Part shown: positions 8,816 to 16,082 of the stretch, piece by piece
Position numbering within the stretch: position 1 is the stretch's first letter
Layout of the letters: every line of letters starts with the position of its first letter
NCBI RefSeq assembly: GCF_900101445.1
Contig: NZ_FNKE01000001.1
Location: 930,001-994,000, forward strand
DNA: 64,000 nucleotides
Reading direction: 5' to 3'
Origin: Streptococcus equinus
GTDB lineage: Bacteria > Bacillota > Bacilli > Lactobacillales > Streptococcaceae
Position numbers and translations under genes: made by a program
The notes under the pieces: generated by a model
The model's input: only the letters and a program-made list of their open reading frames with translations
What the model was told of the DNA's origin: nothing
Databases searched by the model: none

Positions 8816-11392
8816 ATGACTGAAACATCACTTACAGCCAATCGCACAAAATCAAGCTTGATGGGACTTGAAGAACTTGATCACTTTACCACTCAAAAAG
8901 AATTTACCCGTTGCGGTATGTGTGAAAATAACTGCGCATTGACCGTTACCATCTTTAACGACGGTTCAAAATTCGTTACTGGTAACCGCTGCGAACGCGG
9001 TGCTGAAAAAGTAACTAAAATCAAATTTGACCGCAGCAACCAAAAAGAAAATCTGGTTGATTACAAATATAAAAAACTCTTTAAATTTAAAGCACTGTCA
9101 AAACGAGACGCTGTCCACGGTGTTGTTGGGGTTCCACGTGTCCTTAACATGTACGAAAATTACCCACTTTGGCACACTGTTCTTACTGACTTGAAGTTCC
9201 GTGTTCAAATTTCACCAAAATCAGACAAACGATTATTTGAAAAGGGAATCGAGACCATCCCAAGTGATACAGTTTGTTACCCTGCCAAAATGGTGCACGG
9301 TCACATTCAAAGTCTAATCGACCGTAAAGTTGATGCCATTTTCTATCCAAGTGTCATTTACGAACAAATTGAAAATAGTAAAGCACCAAACCACTACAAC
9401 TGTCCAATCGTCCAAAGTTACCCAGAAGTCATCGAAAAAAACATGGACCCTATCCGAAACGGTGAGGTCAAATACTTCCATCCATTTGTTAACTTGGCTG
9501 ACCATGAATCTGTTGTCAAATCACTTGTCAAAAGCTTTGCAGACTATGATGACATTACAGAAGCAGATATTCGCGAGGCAGTTGAACATGGTTACCAAGT
9601 CTTAGCTGACTTCAAGAAAGATTTACAAGATAAGGCAGATGAGCTCCTTAGCAAGCTAGCCCTCAACAATGAAAAAGCGATTGTGCTTTCTGGTCGTCCA
9701 TATCACCTTGACCCAGAAATCAATCACGGGATTGCTAACATCATCACCCAAGAAGGTTTCCACGTTTTAACAGAAGATATGGTAGCTGGACTTGAAGAAG
9801 TTTCAGGTTTGCGCGTGGTTAACCAATGGGTTTATCACTCACGTCTTTATGCTGCTGCTAAAGTCGTTTCTAAAAATCCTAACCTTGAATTAGTCCAATT
9901 AAATAGCTTTGGTTGTGGACTTGATGCTGTCACAACTGACCAAGTTGAAGAAATCATGCGAGCTCACAACAAGCTTTACACTGTTCTAAAAATCGACGAA
10001 GGAAGCAACCTTGGTGCCATCCGTATTCGTCTTCGTTCTCTTAAAGCTGCCGTTGAAGAACGTGACAAGAAAGCTAAAAAAGCTAATCTCAGTCACATTT
10101 TCAACCAAGCTCCACAATTTACCAGCCAAGCTGATGAAGAAAGCAAAGAACCTGTCTTTACAAAAGATATGAAGAAGAAACACACCCTTCTTATGCCAAT
10201 GCTTTCACCTATTCACCAAAATGGTCTGATTGAAGAAGCCTTCAAACAAGCTGGCTACAACGTTGTGATTCTCCCAGCCATGGACAGAAAAGCCGTTGAT
10301 GTCGGTCTAAAATTTGTTCATAACGATGCTTGCTACCCCGCTATTATCACTATCGGACAATTGCTCGAAGCACTTCAAAGTGGAAAATACGACCTCAACA
10401 ATACCAGCGTCATGATGACTCAAACTGGTGGAGGTTGCCGTGCAACCAACTACATTCCGCTCTTGCGAAAAGCCTTAAAAGACGCTGGCTATCCTCAAAT
10501 TCCTGTGGTTTCTGTCTCTATGGGTAATCAAGGTACCGAAGAAACACCTGGTTGGAACTTAACCTTACCATTTGTTAAACGCCTGCTTATCAGCGTGCTC
10601 TATGGTGACCTTTTTGAACGAGTGCTTTACCGCGTTCGTCCTTATGAAGCTGTTCCAGGTTCTGCCAATGCCTTATACGAGAAATGGCTTGAAGTCGCTC
10701 GTAAGAATGTCAAATCAGGCTCTTACTTCGAATTCAACCATAACATGAAACGCATTATCAAAGACTTCGATAATCTTGAAACCATCGACTTTGGTCAAAA
10801 ACCACGCGTTGGTGTAGTCGGAGAAATCCTTGTCAAATACGCTCCAACAGCCAACAACGACATTGTCGCTATCATTGAAAACGAAGGTGGCGAAGCCGTT
10901 GTTCCAGACTTGATTGGCTTTATGAACTACTCACTCTTCAACCAAATTTGGAAAGCTGACGAGCTCAACATGAGCCAAAAATCAAAACGCCTAGCAAAAC
11001 TTGGTATCGATGCCATCAACCTTCTTGAAAAACCAATGAACAAAGCTCTTGAAAAATCTGAGCGTTTCGATGGAATCGAGTCAATCTATGACATCGCTAA
11101 AGGTGCTGAAAAAGTCGTTTCAATCGGTAACCACACTGGTGAAGGTTGGTTCTTAACTGGTGAAATGATTGAATTACTAAATAACGGTGTTAAAAATATC
11201 GTTTGTCTTCAACCATTTGGTTGCCTTCCAAACCACATCGTCGGAAAAGGGATGTTAAAAGAACTCCGCCGACAATTCAAAGGTGCCAATATCTCACCAA
11301 TCGATTACGACCCAGGTTCATCAGAAGTTAACCAATTAAACCGTATTCGCTTGATGATGACAACCGCCAAAAAAATGCAAAAAGCAAATTAA
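8816..11392 (+). CDS. 2-hydroxyacyl-CoA dehydratase / double-cubane-type protein (DUF2229 and HgdB-like)
   Basis: 858-residue partner of the preceding activase. An N-terminal cysteine cluster, CGMCENNC (33-40) with RCERG (C59), is followed by a DUF2229-like region (including DTVCYPAKMVHGH) and a C-terminal HgdB-like part with DACYPAIITIG, TGGGCRATNY and LQPFGCLPNHIVGKG. These are candidate iron-sulfur ligands. Homologues reduce or dehydrate difficult substrates with low-potential electrons; the substrate here is unknown, and a non-CoA reductase related to double-cubane cluster proteins is equally possible. The ATG has an excellent AAAGGAGGG ribosome binding site 12 bp after the activase stop, so this is a true two-gene arrangement and not a frameshift. 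Confidence 0.87.
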   Translation: MTETSLTANRTKSSLMGLEELDHFTTQKEFTRCGMCENNCALTVTIFNDGSKFVTGNRCERGAEKVTKIKFDRSNQKENLVDYKYKKLFKFKALSKRDAVHGVVGVPRVLNMYENYPLWHTVLTDLKFRVQISPKSDKRLFEKGIETIPSDTVCYPAKMVHGHIQSLIDRKVDAIFYPSVIYEQIENSKAPNHYNCPIVQSYPEVIEKNMDPIRNGEVKYFHPFVNLADHESVVKSLVKSFADYDDITEADIREAVEHGYQVLADFKKDLQDKADELLSKLALNNEKAIVLSGRPYHLDPEINHGIANIITQEGFHVLTEDMVAGLEEVSGLRVVNQWVYHSRLYAAAKVVSKNPNLELVQLNSFGCGLDAVTTDQVEEIMRAHNKLYTVLKIDEGSNLGAIRIRLRSLKAAVEERDKKAKKANLSHIFNQAPQFTSQADEESKEPVFTKDMKKKHTLLMPMLSPIHQNGLIEEAFKQAGYNVVILPAMDRKAVDVGLKFVHNDACYPAIITIGQLLEALQSGKYDLNNTSVMMTQTGGGCRATNYIPLLRKALKDAGYPQIPVVSVSMGNQGTEETPGWNLTLPFVKRLLISVLYGDLFERVLYRVRPYEAVPGSANALYEKWLEVARKNVKSGSYFEFNHNMKRIIKDFDNLETIDFGQKPRVGVVGEILVKYAPTANNDIVAIIENEGGEAVVPDLIGFMNYSLFNQIWKADELNMSQKSKRLAKLGIDAINLLEKPMNKALEKSERFDGIESIYDIAKGAEKVVSIGNHTGEGWFLTGEMIELLNNGVKNIVCLQPFGCLPNHIVGKGMLKELRRQFKGANISPIDYDPGSSEVNQLNRIRLMMTTAKKMQKAN

Positions 11393-11410
11393 TCAATCTA
11401 ACACAATAGA

Positions 11411-11443
11411 AAAAAGTTCGCCGAGAGAGTAGCGAACTTTTTT
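11411..11443 (+). terminator. Terminator after the dehydratase gene (bidirectional)
   Basis: AAAAAGTTCGC/GCGAACTTTTTT stem with a T-run on the plus strand and a matching A-run for ridA on the other strand. Confidence 0.88.
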
Positions 11444-11469
11444 CGTGTCAAATAATATTAAGAGAACAT

Positions 11470-11850
11470 CTAGTCGAGATAAGCGATGACTTCAATTTCT
11501 ACCTTGACGTCTTTTGGCAAACGAGCAACTTCAACAGCAGAGCGCGCTGGGAAATCAGCTTTAAAAGCCGTAGCGTAAACTTCATTAAATGGAACAAAGT
11601 CATCCATGTCGCTTAAGAAACATGTTGTTTTAACCACATGGTCAAAATCAGTACCTGCTTCTGCTAAAATCGCAGAAATATTTTTAAGGACTTGTTTGGT
11701 TTGTTCTTGAATGCTTGTCCCAATAACTTCACCAGTTTCAGGTGACAAAGGAACTTGACCTGAAGCAAAAAGGAAGTTACCAACAACTTTTCCTTGAACG
11801 TAAGGACCAATTGCTGCTGGCGCTTTGTCCGTGTGAATTGTTTTCGCCAT
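11470..11850 (-). CDS. ridA: RidA family reactive enamine/imine deaminase
   Basis: 126-residue RidA (YjgF/YER057c/UK114) protein, the normal size. It starts MAKTIHTDKAPAAIGPYVQ and contains the family motif FASGQVPLSPETGE and the conserved arginine in FPARSAVEVARLP that binds the substrate carboxylate. The family hydrolyses 2-aminoacrylate and related imines released by PLP enzymes. It stands alone, converging on the dehydratase gene and sharing its terminator. Confidence 0.96.
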   Translation of the reverse strand: MAKTIHTDKAPAAIGPYVQGKVVGNFLFASGQVPLSPETGEVIGTSIQEQTKQVLKNISAILAEAGTDFDHVVKTTCFLSDMDDFVPFNEVYATAFKADFPARSAVEVARLPKDVKVEIEVIAYLD

Positions 11851-11948
11851 AAATTTTCACCTTCTCTCAAATAGATTAGGATTATTATAACAAAATATTC
11901 TGAAAATTGAAACATATTAATAAATAAAAATGCATTTATTTTCAAATA

Positions 11949-11977
11949 TTTACAAAAAAGCAAATTGTTTATATAAT
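11949..11977 (+). promoter_or_regulatory. Promoter of the riboswitch-controlled queuine salvage unit
   Basis: TTTACA (11949-11954), 17-bp spacer, perfect TATAAT (11972-11977). Transcription would start near 11984, about 177 nt before the first start codon. Confidence 0.82.
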
Positions 11978-12010
11978 AGAAGGCGTGCATAATCAAAAGT
12001 ACTACTTTTG

Positions 12011-12046
12011 GACTGGTTCGAAAACTCCCAGAATAAAAAACTAGCT
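12011..12046 (+). promoter_or_regulatory. preQ1-I riboswitch aptamer
   Basis: The core reads CTGG-TTCGAAAACTC-CCAG followed by AATAAAAAACTAG. The P1 stem is CTGG (12013-12016) with CCAG (12028-12031); the A-rich tail 12032-12044 ends in the ACUA element that forms the P2 pseudoknot. This matches the preQ1-I pattern, whose Bacillus example pairs AGAGG with CCUCU and continues AUAAAAAACUAA. Placement between a strong promoter and an intrinsic terminator, before a nucleoside hydrolase and an ECF S component, fits known preQ1/queuine regulons of Lactobacillales. Confidence 0.87.
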
Positions 12047-12093
12047 ATCTACAAATTGAGAACTGCTCCTTGTTGAGCGTCTTTTTTGAGTGG

Positions 12094-12130
12094 CTTTGTT
12101 TTTTAGAAAACAAGGTCATTTTTTATTTTC
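12094..12130 (+). terminator. Riboswitch expression-platform terminator
   Basis: CTTTGTTTT/AAAACAAGG hairpin (12094-12115) followed by a T-rich tract to 12130, inside the leader and 31 bp before the start codon. It implies transcriptional attenuation. The aptamer tail AATAAAAAA (12032-12040) can pair with TTTTTTATT in the tract, a possible antiterminator. Confidence 0.78.
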
Positions 12131-12160
12131 TATAAACATTTTTTAAGAAAGGAGGAAACG

Positions 12161-13144
12161 ATGACTAAGCAAAAAATTATTATTGACTGTGATCCTGGTA
12201 TCGACGATACACTAGCGCTACTTTATGCCCTTAAACATCCAAATTTAGAAGTGGTTGCCATCACCATCGTCGCAGGGAATTGTCCAACAGACCTAGGTGT
12301 AAAAAATGCTTTTACAAGCTTGGAACTGCTTGATCGACTAGATGTTCCTGTCTACCAAGGAGCTGCTACTCCGCTAACACGCGATTACGTTTCTGCCCAA
12401 GATACTCATGGTATGGATGGTCTTGGCGAAAATGATTTCCAACTCAAACACACTCCTCATGTTCAAGAAAAATCAGCAGAGCAATTCTTAGCCGATTACT
12501 TTAAAGACCCTAAAGATACTTCTATCATTGCCCTTGGTCCTTTAACTAATATCGCAAAAGCTCTTGAACTAAATCCTAAGCTCGGCGAAAACTGTCACCG
12601 TTTTGTCAGCATGGGAGGAAATTTCAAATCACACGGCAATTGTTCACCTGTTGCTGAATACAACTACTGGTGCGACCCTCATGCTGCACAAATCACTTTT
12701 GAGCGCTTAGGTCGTAAAGTCGAAATGGTCGGGCTTGACGTCACTCGCCACATTGTCTTAACACCAAATCATTTAGAATATATGAGTCGTATTAACGCTG
12801 AAATGACAGCATTCATCACAAAGATTACCCGTTTTTACTTTGATTTTCACTGGGAATACGAACATATCATTGGCTGTGTGATTAATGACCCTCTCGCATT
12901 GGCCTACTTTGTCAACAGCGAGGTCTGCTCTGGTTTTGATGCTTACACTGATGTTGTTACTGACGGCATCGCTATTGGGCAAACAGTCGTCGATCAATAC
13001 GATTTTTACCACAAACCTAAGAACAGCACTATTTTGACTCAGGTTAACCCAAGCCTATTCTGGGAAGATTTTCTAACCGTACTTTTAGATGCACAAAAAG
13101 ACATCATTCAAGATGATCTCAAAAATCTAAAGTTAGAAAGTTAA
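12161..13144 (+). CDS. Nucleoside hydrolase of the IunH family, probable queuosine hydrolase (QueK-like)
   Basis: 327-residue member of the inosine-uridine nucleoside hydrolase family. The calcium-binding DCDPGIDDTLALL motif is at residues 10-22, and GPLTNIAKAL and the late VINDPLALAYF segment (aspartate ligand) are conserved. Family enzymes split the N-glycosidic bond of ribonucleosides. Because the gene follows a preQ1-I riboswitch and is 3 bp from an ECF S component, I infer release of queuine from queuosine, as described for QueK in anaerobes and pathogens; a purine or pyrimidine nucleosidase is the alternative. The ribosome binding site AAAGGAGG is strong. Confidence 0.85.
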   Translation: MTKQKIIIDCDPGIDDTLALLYALKHPNLEVVAITIVAGNCPTDLGVKNAFTSLELLDRLDVPVYQGAATPLTRDYVSAQDTHGMDGLGENDFQLKHTPHVQEKSAEQFLADYFKDPKDTSIIALGPLTNIAKALELNPKLGENCHRFVSMGGNFKSHGNCSPVAEYNYWCDPHAAQITFERLGRKVEMVGLDVTRHIVLTPNHLEYMSRINAEMTAFITKITRFYFDFHWEYEHIIGCVINDPLALAYFVNSEVCSGFDAYTDVVTDGIAIGQTVVDQYDFYHKPKNSTILTQVNPSLFWEDFLTVLLDAQKDIIQDDLKNLKLES

Positions 13145-13147
13145 ATC

Positions 13148-13705
13148 ATGAAAAATTCATCAATTCGTATCATTTCTTTTATGGCAATTGCCATTGCTAT
13201 TAACTATATTGGCGCAAATATCGCTTTATTCTTACGCCTGCCAATTTACCTTGATATGATTGGAACATTGTTAGTCGCTGTGGTCTTTGGACCATGGCTT
13301 GGTGCTGGTGCTGCTATTGTCAGCGCATTAATCAGCTGGATGACTACTGATATCTTTGCTATTTACTTTGCACCAGTAGCTATCGTAGCTGCCTTTATCA
13401 CAGGTTTCCTAGTCAAAGAAACTTGCAAATCAAAAGACTTAATCTGGAAAAGCTTACTTGTCTCACTTCCTGGAACAGTTGTTTCATCAAGTATCACAGT
13501 CATTCTTTTCCATGGTATCACTTCAAGTGGTTCTGGTATCTTGGCACAAATTCTTCACGGCTTAGGCATTGACATGACAGCGAGCTTAGTCTTGGTTCAA
13601 GCCATTACTGATTACGCTGACCGTCTTATTAGCCTTGCTTTGGTGCTTGCTATCATCAAATCACTTAAAACTTTTGCACCAAACCTTATGACTGCTAAAA
13701 ACTAA
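13148..13705 (+). CDS. ECF transporter S component, probable queuine/preQ1-precursor uptake (QrtT-like)
   Basis: 185-residue integral membrane protein with five to six hydrophobic helices and the ECF S-component look (IALFLRLPIYLDMIGTLLVAVVFGPWLGAGAAIVSAL near residues 25-60). S components capture a vitamin-type substrate and dock on a shared EcfA-A'-T energy module encoded elsewhere. It lies 3 bp after the nucleoside hydrolase with little ribosome binding site of its own, so it is translationally coupled. Substrate assignment to queuine or a relative rests on the riboswitch and hydrolase neighbour, not on the protein sequence itself. Confidence 0.83.
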   Translation: MKNSSIRIISFMAIAIAINYIGANIALFLRLPIYLDMIGTLLVAVVFGPWLGAGAAIVSALISWMTTDIFAIYFAPVAIVAAFITGFLVKETCKSKDLIWKSLLVSLPGTVVSSSITVILFHGITSSGSGILAQILHGLGIDMTASLVLVQAITDYADRLISLALVLAIIKSLKTFAPNLMTAKN

Positions 13706-13708
13706 AAC

Positions 13709-13738
13709 AAAAATCCCAACCAATTAGGCTGGGATTTT
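13709..13738. terminator. Bidirectional terminator
   Basis: AAAATCCCA-ACC...GGC-TGGGATTTT hairpin between the converging S-component gene and the small unknown gene. Confidence 0.85.
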
Positions 13739-13741
13739 AAC

Positions 13742-14026
13742 TTATGTCAAGGTCTGGCAAGTAATCGAAGCAACTGCCTCGTGCTTTCCTAAATCTGAAA
13801 AGTGTTCCTGCAAAGCTCGGATAAAAAAAGTTTTACTGAAGAAAGTATCACTTGCTAAGCTTTTAAAGCTATCTGAAAGAGCTTCTTGCCAGATTTGTAA
13901 ATCATGCTCAACTAAACCTACTTGTCGTTTAATCTGTTCTAGAAGCGGGTGTGACACCCTTTTTAGGTCTAGTGCAATACAAAATGTCTTATCAAAAAAG
14001 GTAATTTTCGCGATATAAGTTATCAT
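13742..14026 (-). CDS. Small protein of unknown function
   Basis: 94-residue protein that I do not recognise. ATG 14026 is preferred because GAGAGGTG lies 8 nt upstream; a GTG at 14035 would sit within that site. It has no signal peptide or clear membrane helix; the N-terminal third is beta-like (ITYIAKITFFDKTFCIALDL), the rest looks helical (LLEQIKRQVGLVEHDLQIWQEAL). It ends 3 bp from a bidirectional terminator and is separated from asnS by another terminator, so it is probably monocistronic. Coding is supported by the ribosome binding site and tight spacing only. Confidence 0.6.
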   Translation of the reverse strand: MITYIAKITFFDKTFCIALDLKRVSHPLLEQIKRQVGLVEHDLQIWQEALSDSFKSLASDTFFSKTFFIRALQEHFSDLGKHEAVASITCQTLT

Positions 14027-14074
14027 GTTAATCACCTCTCAGAGATATTCTAGCAAACATTTCTTAAATAAACT

Positions 14075-14103
14075 TAAAAAGCCTGAACTCAAAAGTTCAG
14101 GCT
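14075..14103 (-). terminator. Terminator downstream of asnS
   Basis: AGCCTGAACT/AGTTCAGGCT perfect 10-bp stem followed on the minus strand by TTTTTAAG. It lies about 170 bp after the asnS stop, beyond a structured stretch. Confidence 0.85.
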
Positions 14104-14121
14104 CTAATAATCTTTATTTAT

Positions 14122-14286
14122 TAAGGTTTAATACCACTCCTTAGTCAAATCTCGCTTCACTTCGCTCCGCTGATTTGACACGCTAAGTCCTATTGGAACT
14201 TAGCTAAAGGACTGACTAGCTTTAAGAATGAAAAAGTTTCATTTTCATTCTTAAAGCGTCGCGGTCAACTTTCTAAGGTTTAATAC
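14122..14286. repeat. Structured 150-bp element bounded by a 13-bp direct repeat of the asnS 3' end
   Basis: TAAGGTTTAATAC occurs at 14122-14134 and again at 14274-14286, where it encodes the asnS C-terminus. The segment between contains three hairpins in a row: GTCAAATC/GATTTGAC (14144-14179), GCTAAGT/ACTTAGC (14182-14204) and a 15-bp CTTTAAGAATGAAAA/TTTTCATTCTTAAAG stem (14220-14256). No open reading frame is evident. It may be a small insertion with target duplication or a structured 3' UTR. Confidence 0.55.
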
Positions 14287-15619
14287 GGTGTAGCATACGT
14301 GGGAATGGAATAGCTTCACGAATGTGTTTAGTTCCAGCTACGAATGTTACCATACGTTCGATACCGATACCGAATCCAGCGTGTGGTACTGAACCGTATT
14401 TACGAAGGTCAAGGTAGAATTCATATTCTGATTTATCCATACCAAGAGCATCCATCTTAGCAACAAGTGTGTCATAGTCATCTTCACGGACTGAACCACC
14501 GATGATTTCTCCGTATCCTTCTGGTGCAAGAAGGTCAGCACACAAGACGCGTTCTGGGTTACCAGGAACTGGTTTCATGTAGAAGGCTTTGAAGCTTGCT
14601 GGGTAGTTGATAACGAATGTTGGAACACCAAAGTAGTTTGAAATCCATGTTTCGTGTGGTGAACCAAAGTCATCACCGTGTTCTAGGTGTTCGTAATCAG
14701 CATCTTCATCATTTTCGTGTTCTTGAAGAAGGTCGATAGCATCATCGTAAGAAACACGTTTGAATGGTTCTGCAATGTATTTTTTAAGCAAATCAACATC
14801 ACGTTCCAAGATTTCAAGTGCTTGAGGAGCACGGTCAAGAACACCTTGGATAAGTGCTTTAACGTAAGCTTCTTGAAGATCAAGAGATTCTTCGTGTGAT
14901 AGGAATGAATATTCAGCATCCATCATCCAGAACTCAGTCAAGTGACGACGAGTTTTTGATTTTTCAGCACGGAATACAGGACCAAAGTCAAAGACACGAC
15001 CAAGTGCCATAGCACCAGCTTCAAGATACAATTGACCTGATTGGCTCAAGTAAGCAGGTGTACCAAAGTAGTCAGTTTCAAACAATTCTGTTGAATCTTC
15101 AGCAGCGTTTCCTGACAAGATTGGGCTATCAAACTTGATGAAACCATTTTTATCAAAGAAATCATATGTAGCGTAGATGATAGCGTTACGGATTTGCATG
15201 ATAGCCATTTGTTTACGTGAACGCAACCACAAGTGACGGTGATCCATCAAGAAATCAGTACCGTGTTCTTTTGGAGTGATTGGGTAATCTTCTGAATGAC
15301 CAACGATTTTAAGGTCAGTCACATCAAGTTCGTAACCAAATTTTGAACGTGAATCTTCTTTTACGATACCAGTGATAAGGATAGAAGTTTCTTGGCTAAG
15401 GTGTTTGATTGTGTTGAATTTTTCAGTTCCTTCTTCTTCACCGTATTTTTCGATAAAGTTTGGTTTGAAAGCAACTGCTTGGAAGAATGCTGTCCCGTCA
15501 CGAAGTTGTAAGAAAGCAATTTTTCCTTTTCCTGATTTGTTAGCTACCCAAGCCCCGATTGTGACTTCTTCGCCAACATGATCTTTAACATCAATAATTG
15601 ATACGTAATCTTTAGACAT
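14273..15619 (-). CDS. asnS: Asparaginyl-tRNA synthetase
   Basis: 448-residue class IIb aminoacyl-tRNA synthetase charging tRNA-Asn. The N-terminal OB-fold anticodon domain (about 1-115) is followed by the catalytic core with motif 2 ([19 protein letters not shown]) and motif 3 ([12 protein letters not shown]). ATG 15619 ([11 protein letters not shown]) is chosen because GAGGAATT precedes it; the upstream MKRGI codons overlap that site. It is the last gene of the dinG-tseB-aspC-asnS block known from Bacillus. No T-box was seen upstream. Confidence 0.97.
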   Translation of the reverse strand: MSKDYVSIIDVKDHVGEEVTIGAWVANKSGKGKIAFLQLRDGTAFFQAVAFKPNFIEKYGEEEGTEKFNTIKHLSQETSILITGIVKEDSRSKFGYELDVTDLKIVGHSEDYPITPKEHGTDFLMDHRHLWLRSRKQMAIMQIRNAIIYATYDFFDKNGFIKFDSPILSGNAAEDSTELFETDYFGTPAYLSQSGQLYLEAGAMALGRVFDFGPVFRAEKSKTRRHLTEFWMMDAEYSFLSHEESLDLQEAYVKALIQGVLDRAPQALEILERDVDLLKKYIAEPFKRVSYDDAIDLLQEHENDEDADYEHLEHGDDFGSPHETWISNYFGVPTFVINYPASFKAFYMKPVPGNPERVLCADLLAPEGYGEIIGGSVREDDYDTLVAKMDALGMDKSEYEFYLDLRKYGSVPHAGFGIGIERMVTFVAGTKHIREAIPFPRMLHRIKP

Positions 15620-15637
15620 AATTCCTCTTTTCAAATA

Positions 15638-16081
15638 TTACTCTGACACTTTTGTCAGTTTAATCTTATTAACTTTAGTTTTTGAACTACTGATAGTTAC
15701 GCGGTAAGCCATTTCTTGCTTACCACCTTTCCAATCTTGGCAATACTTTAAATTGAATTGCATCTGACCAGCTTTTTTGACTTTTCCAGTAACTCGAGTG
15801 TAGCCACCAGACCCGACTCGATTGTCTTTACTAGGATAAGCTTGATAAACAATATCATCTAAGGTGCAATTTTCCTTATCCACATCACTGGCAGTCCAAG
15901 TATAACCAGTCGTGCTATTGCTAGCCAAATCAATCTCAAAGCGCATGCCTTTAGACGTAACTGAATACTCCCCCAGTTTGGTTAATTCTGGAGAAGTTGG
16001 TTTAAAATGAATCCCTAATCCAACTGCAACGATTCCTGAAAAAGCAACTAATGCAATAATAAGTTTTCGTTTTTTGGACAT
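15638..16081 (-). CDS. Chagasin-like cysteine protease inhibitor (family I42), membrane-anchored or secreted
   Basis: 147-residue protein with an N-terminal KKRK and one hydrophobic segment (residues 7-25), then a beta-rich domain. It carries the chagasin loop signatures: NSTTGYTW (55-62, family NPTTGYxW), GSGG (90-93) and a later loop with tryptophan W117 (CQDWKGG, in place of RPW). Chagasin-type proteins insert these three loops into the active cleft of papain-like proteases. The gene sits between aspC and asnS, 1 bp after aspC and 18 bp before the asnS start, and so is probably cotranscribed. The target protease is unknown; it could be a host or a self-made enzyme. Confidence 0.8.
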   Translation of the reverse strand: MSKKRKLIIALVAFSGIVAVGLGIHFKPTSPELTKLGEYSVTSKGMRFEIDLASNSTTGYTWTASDVDKENCTLDDIVYQAYPSKDNRVGSGGYTRVTGKVKKAGQMQFNLKYCQDWKGGKQEMAYRVTISSSKTKVNKIKLTKVSE

Positions 16082-16082
16082 C

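Noticed and set aside
15620-15637. T-box leader for asnS
   Set aside because: Only 18 bp separate it from the upstream gene; there is no room or T-box consensus. lysS likewise has none.
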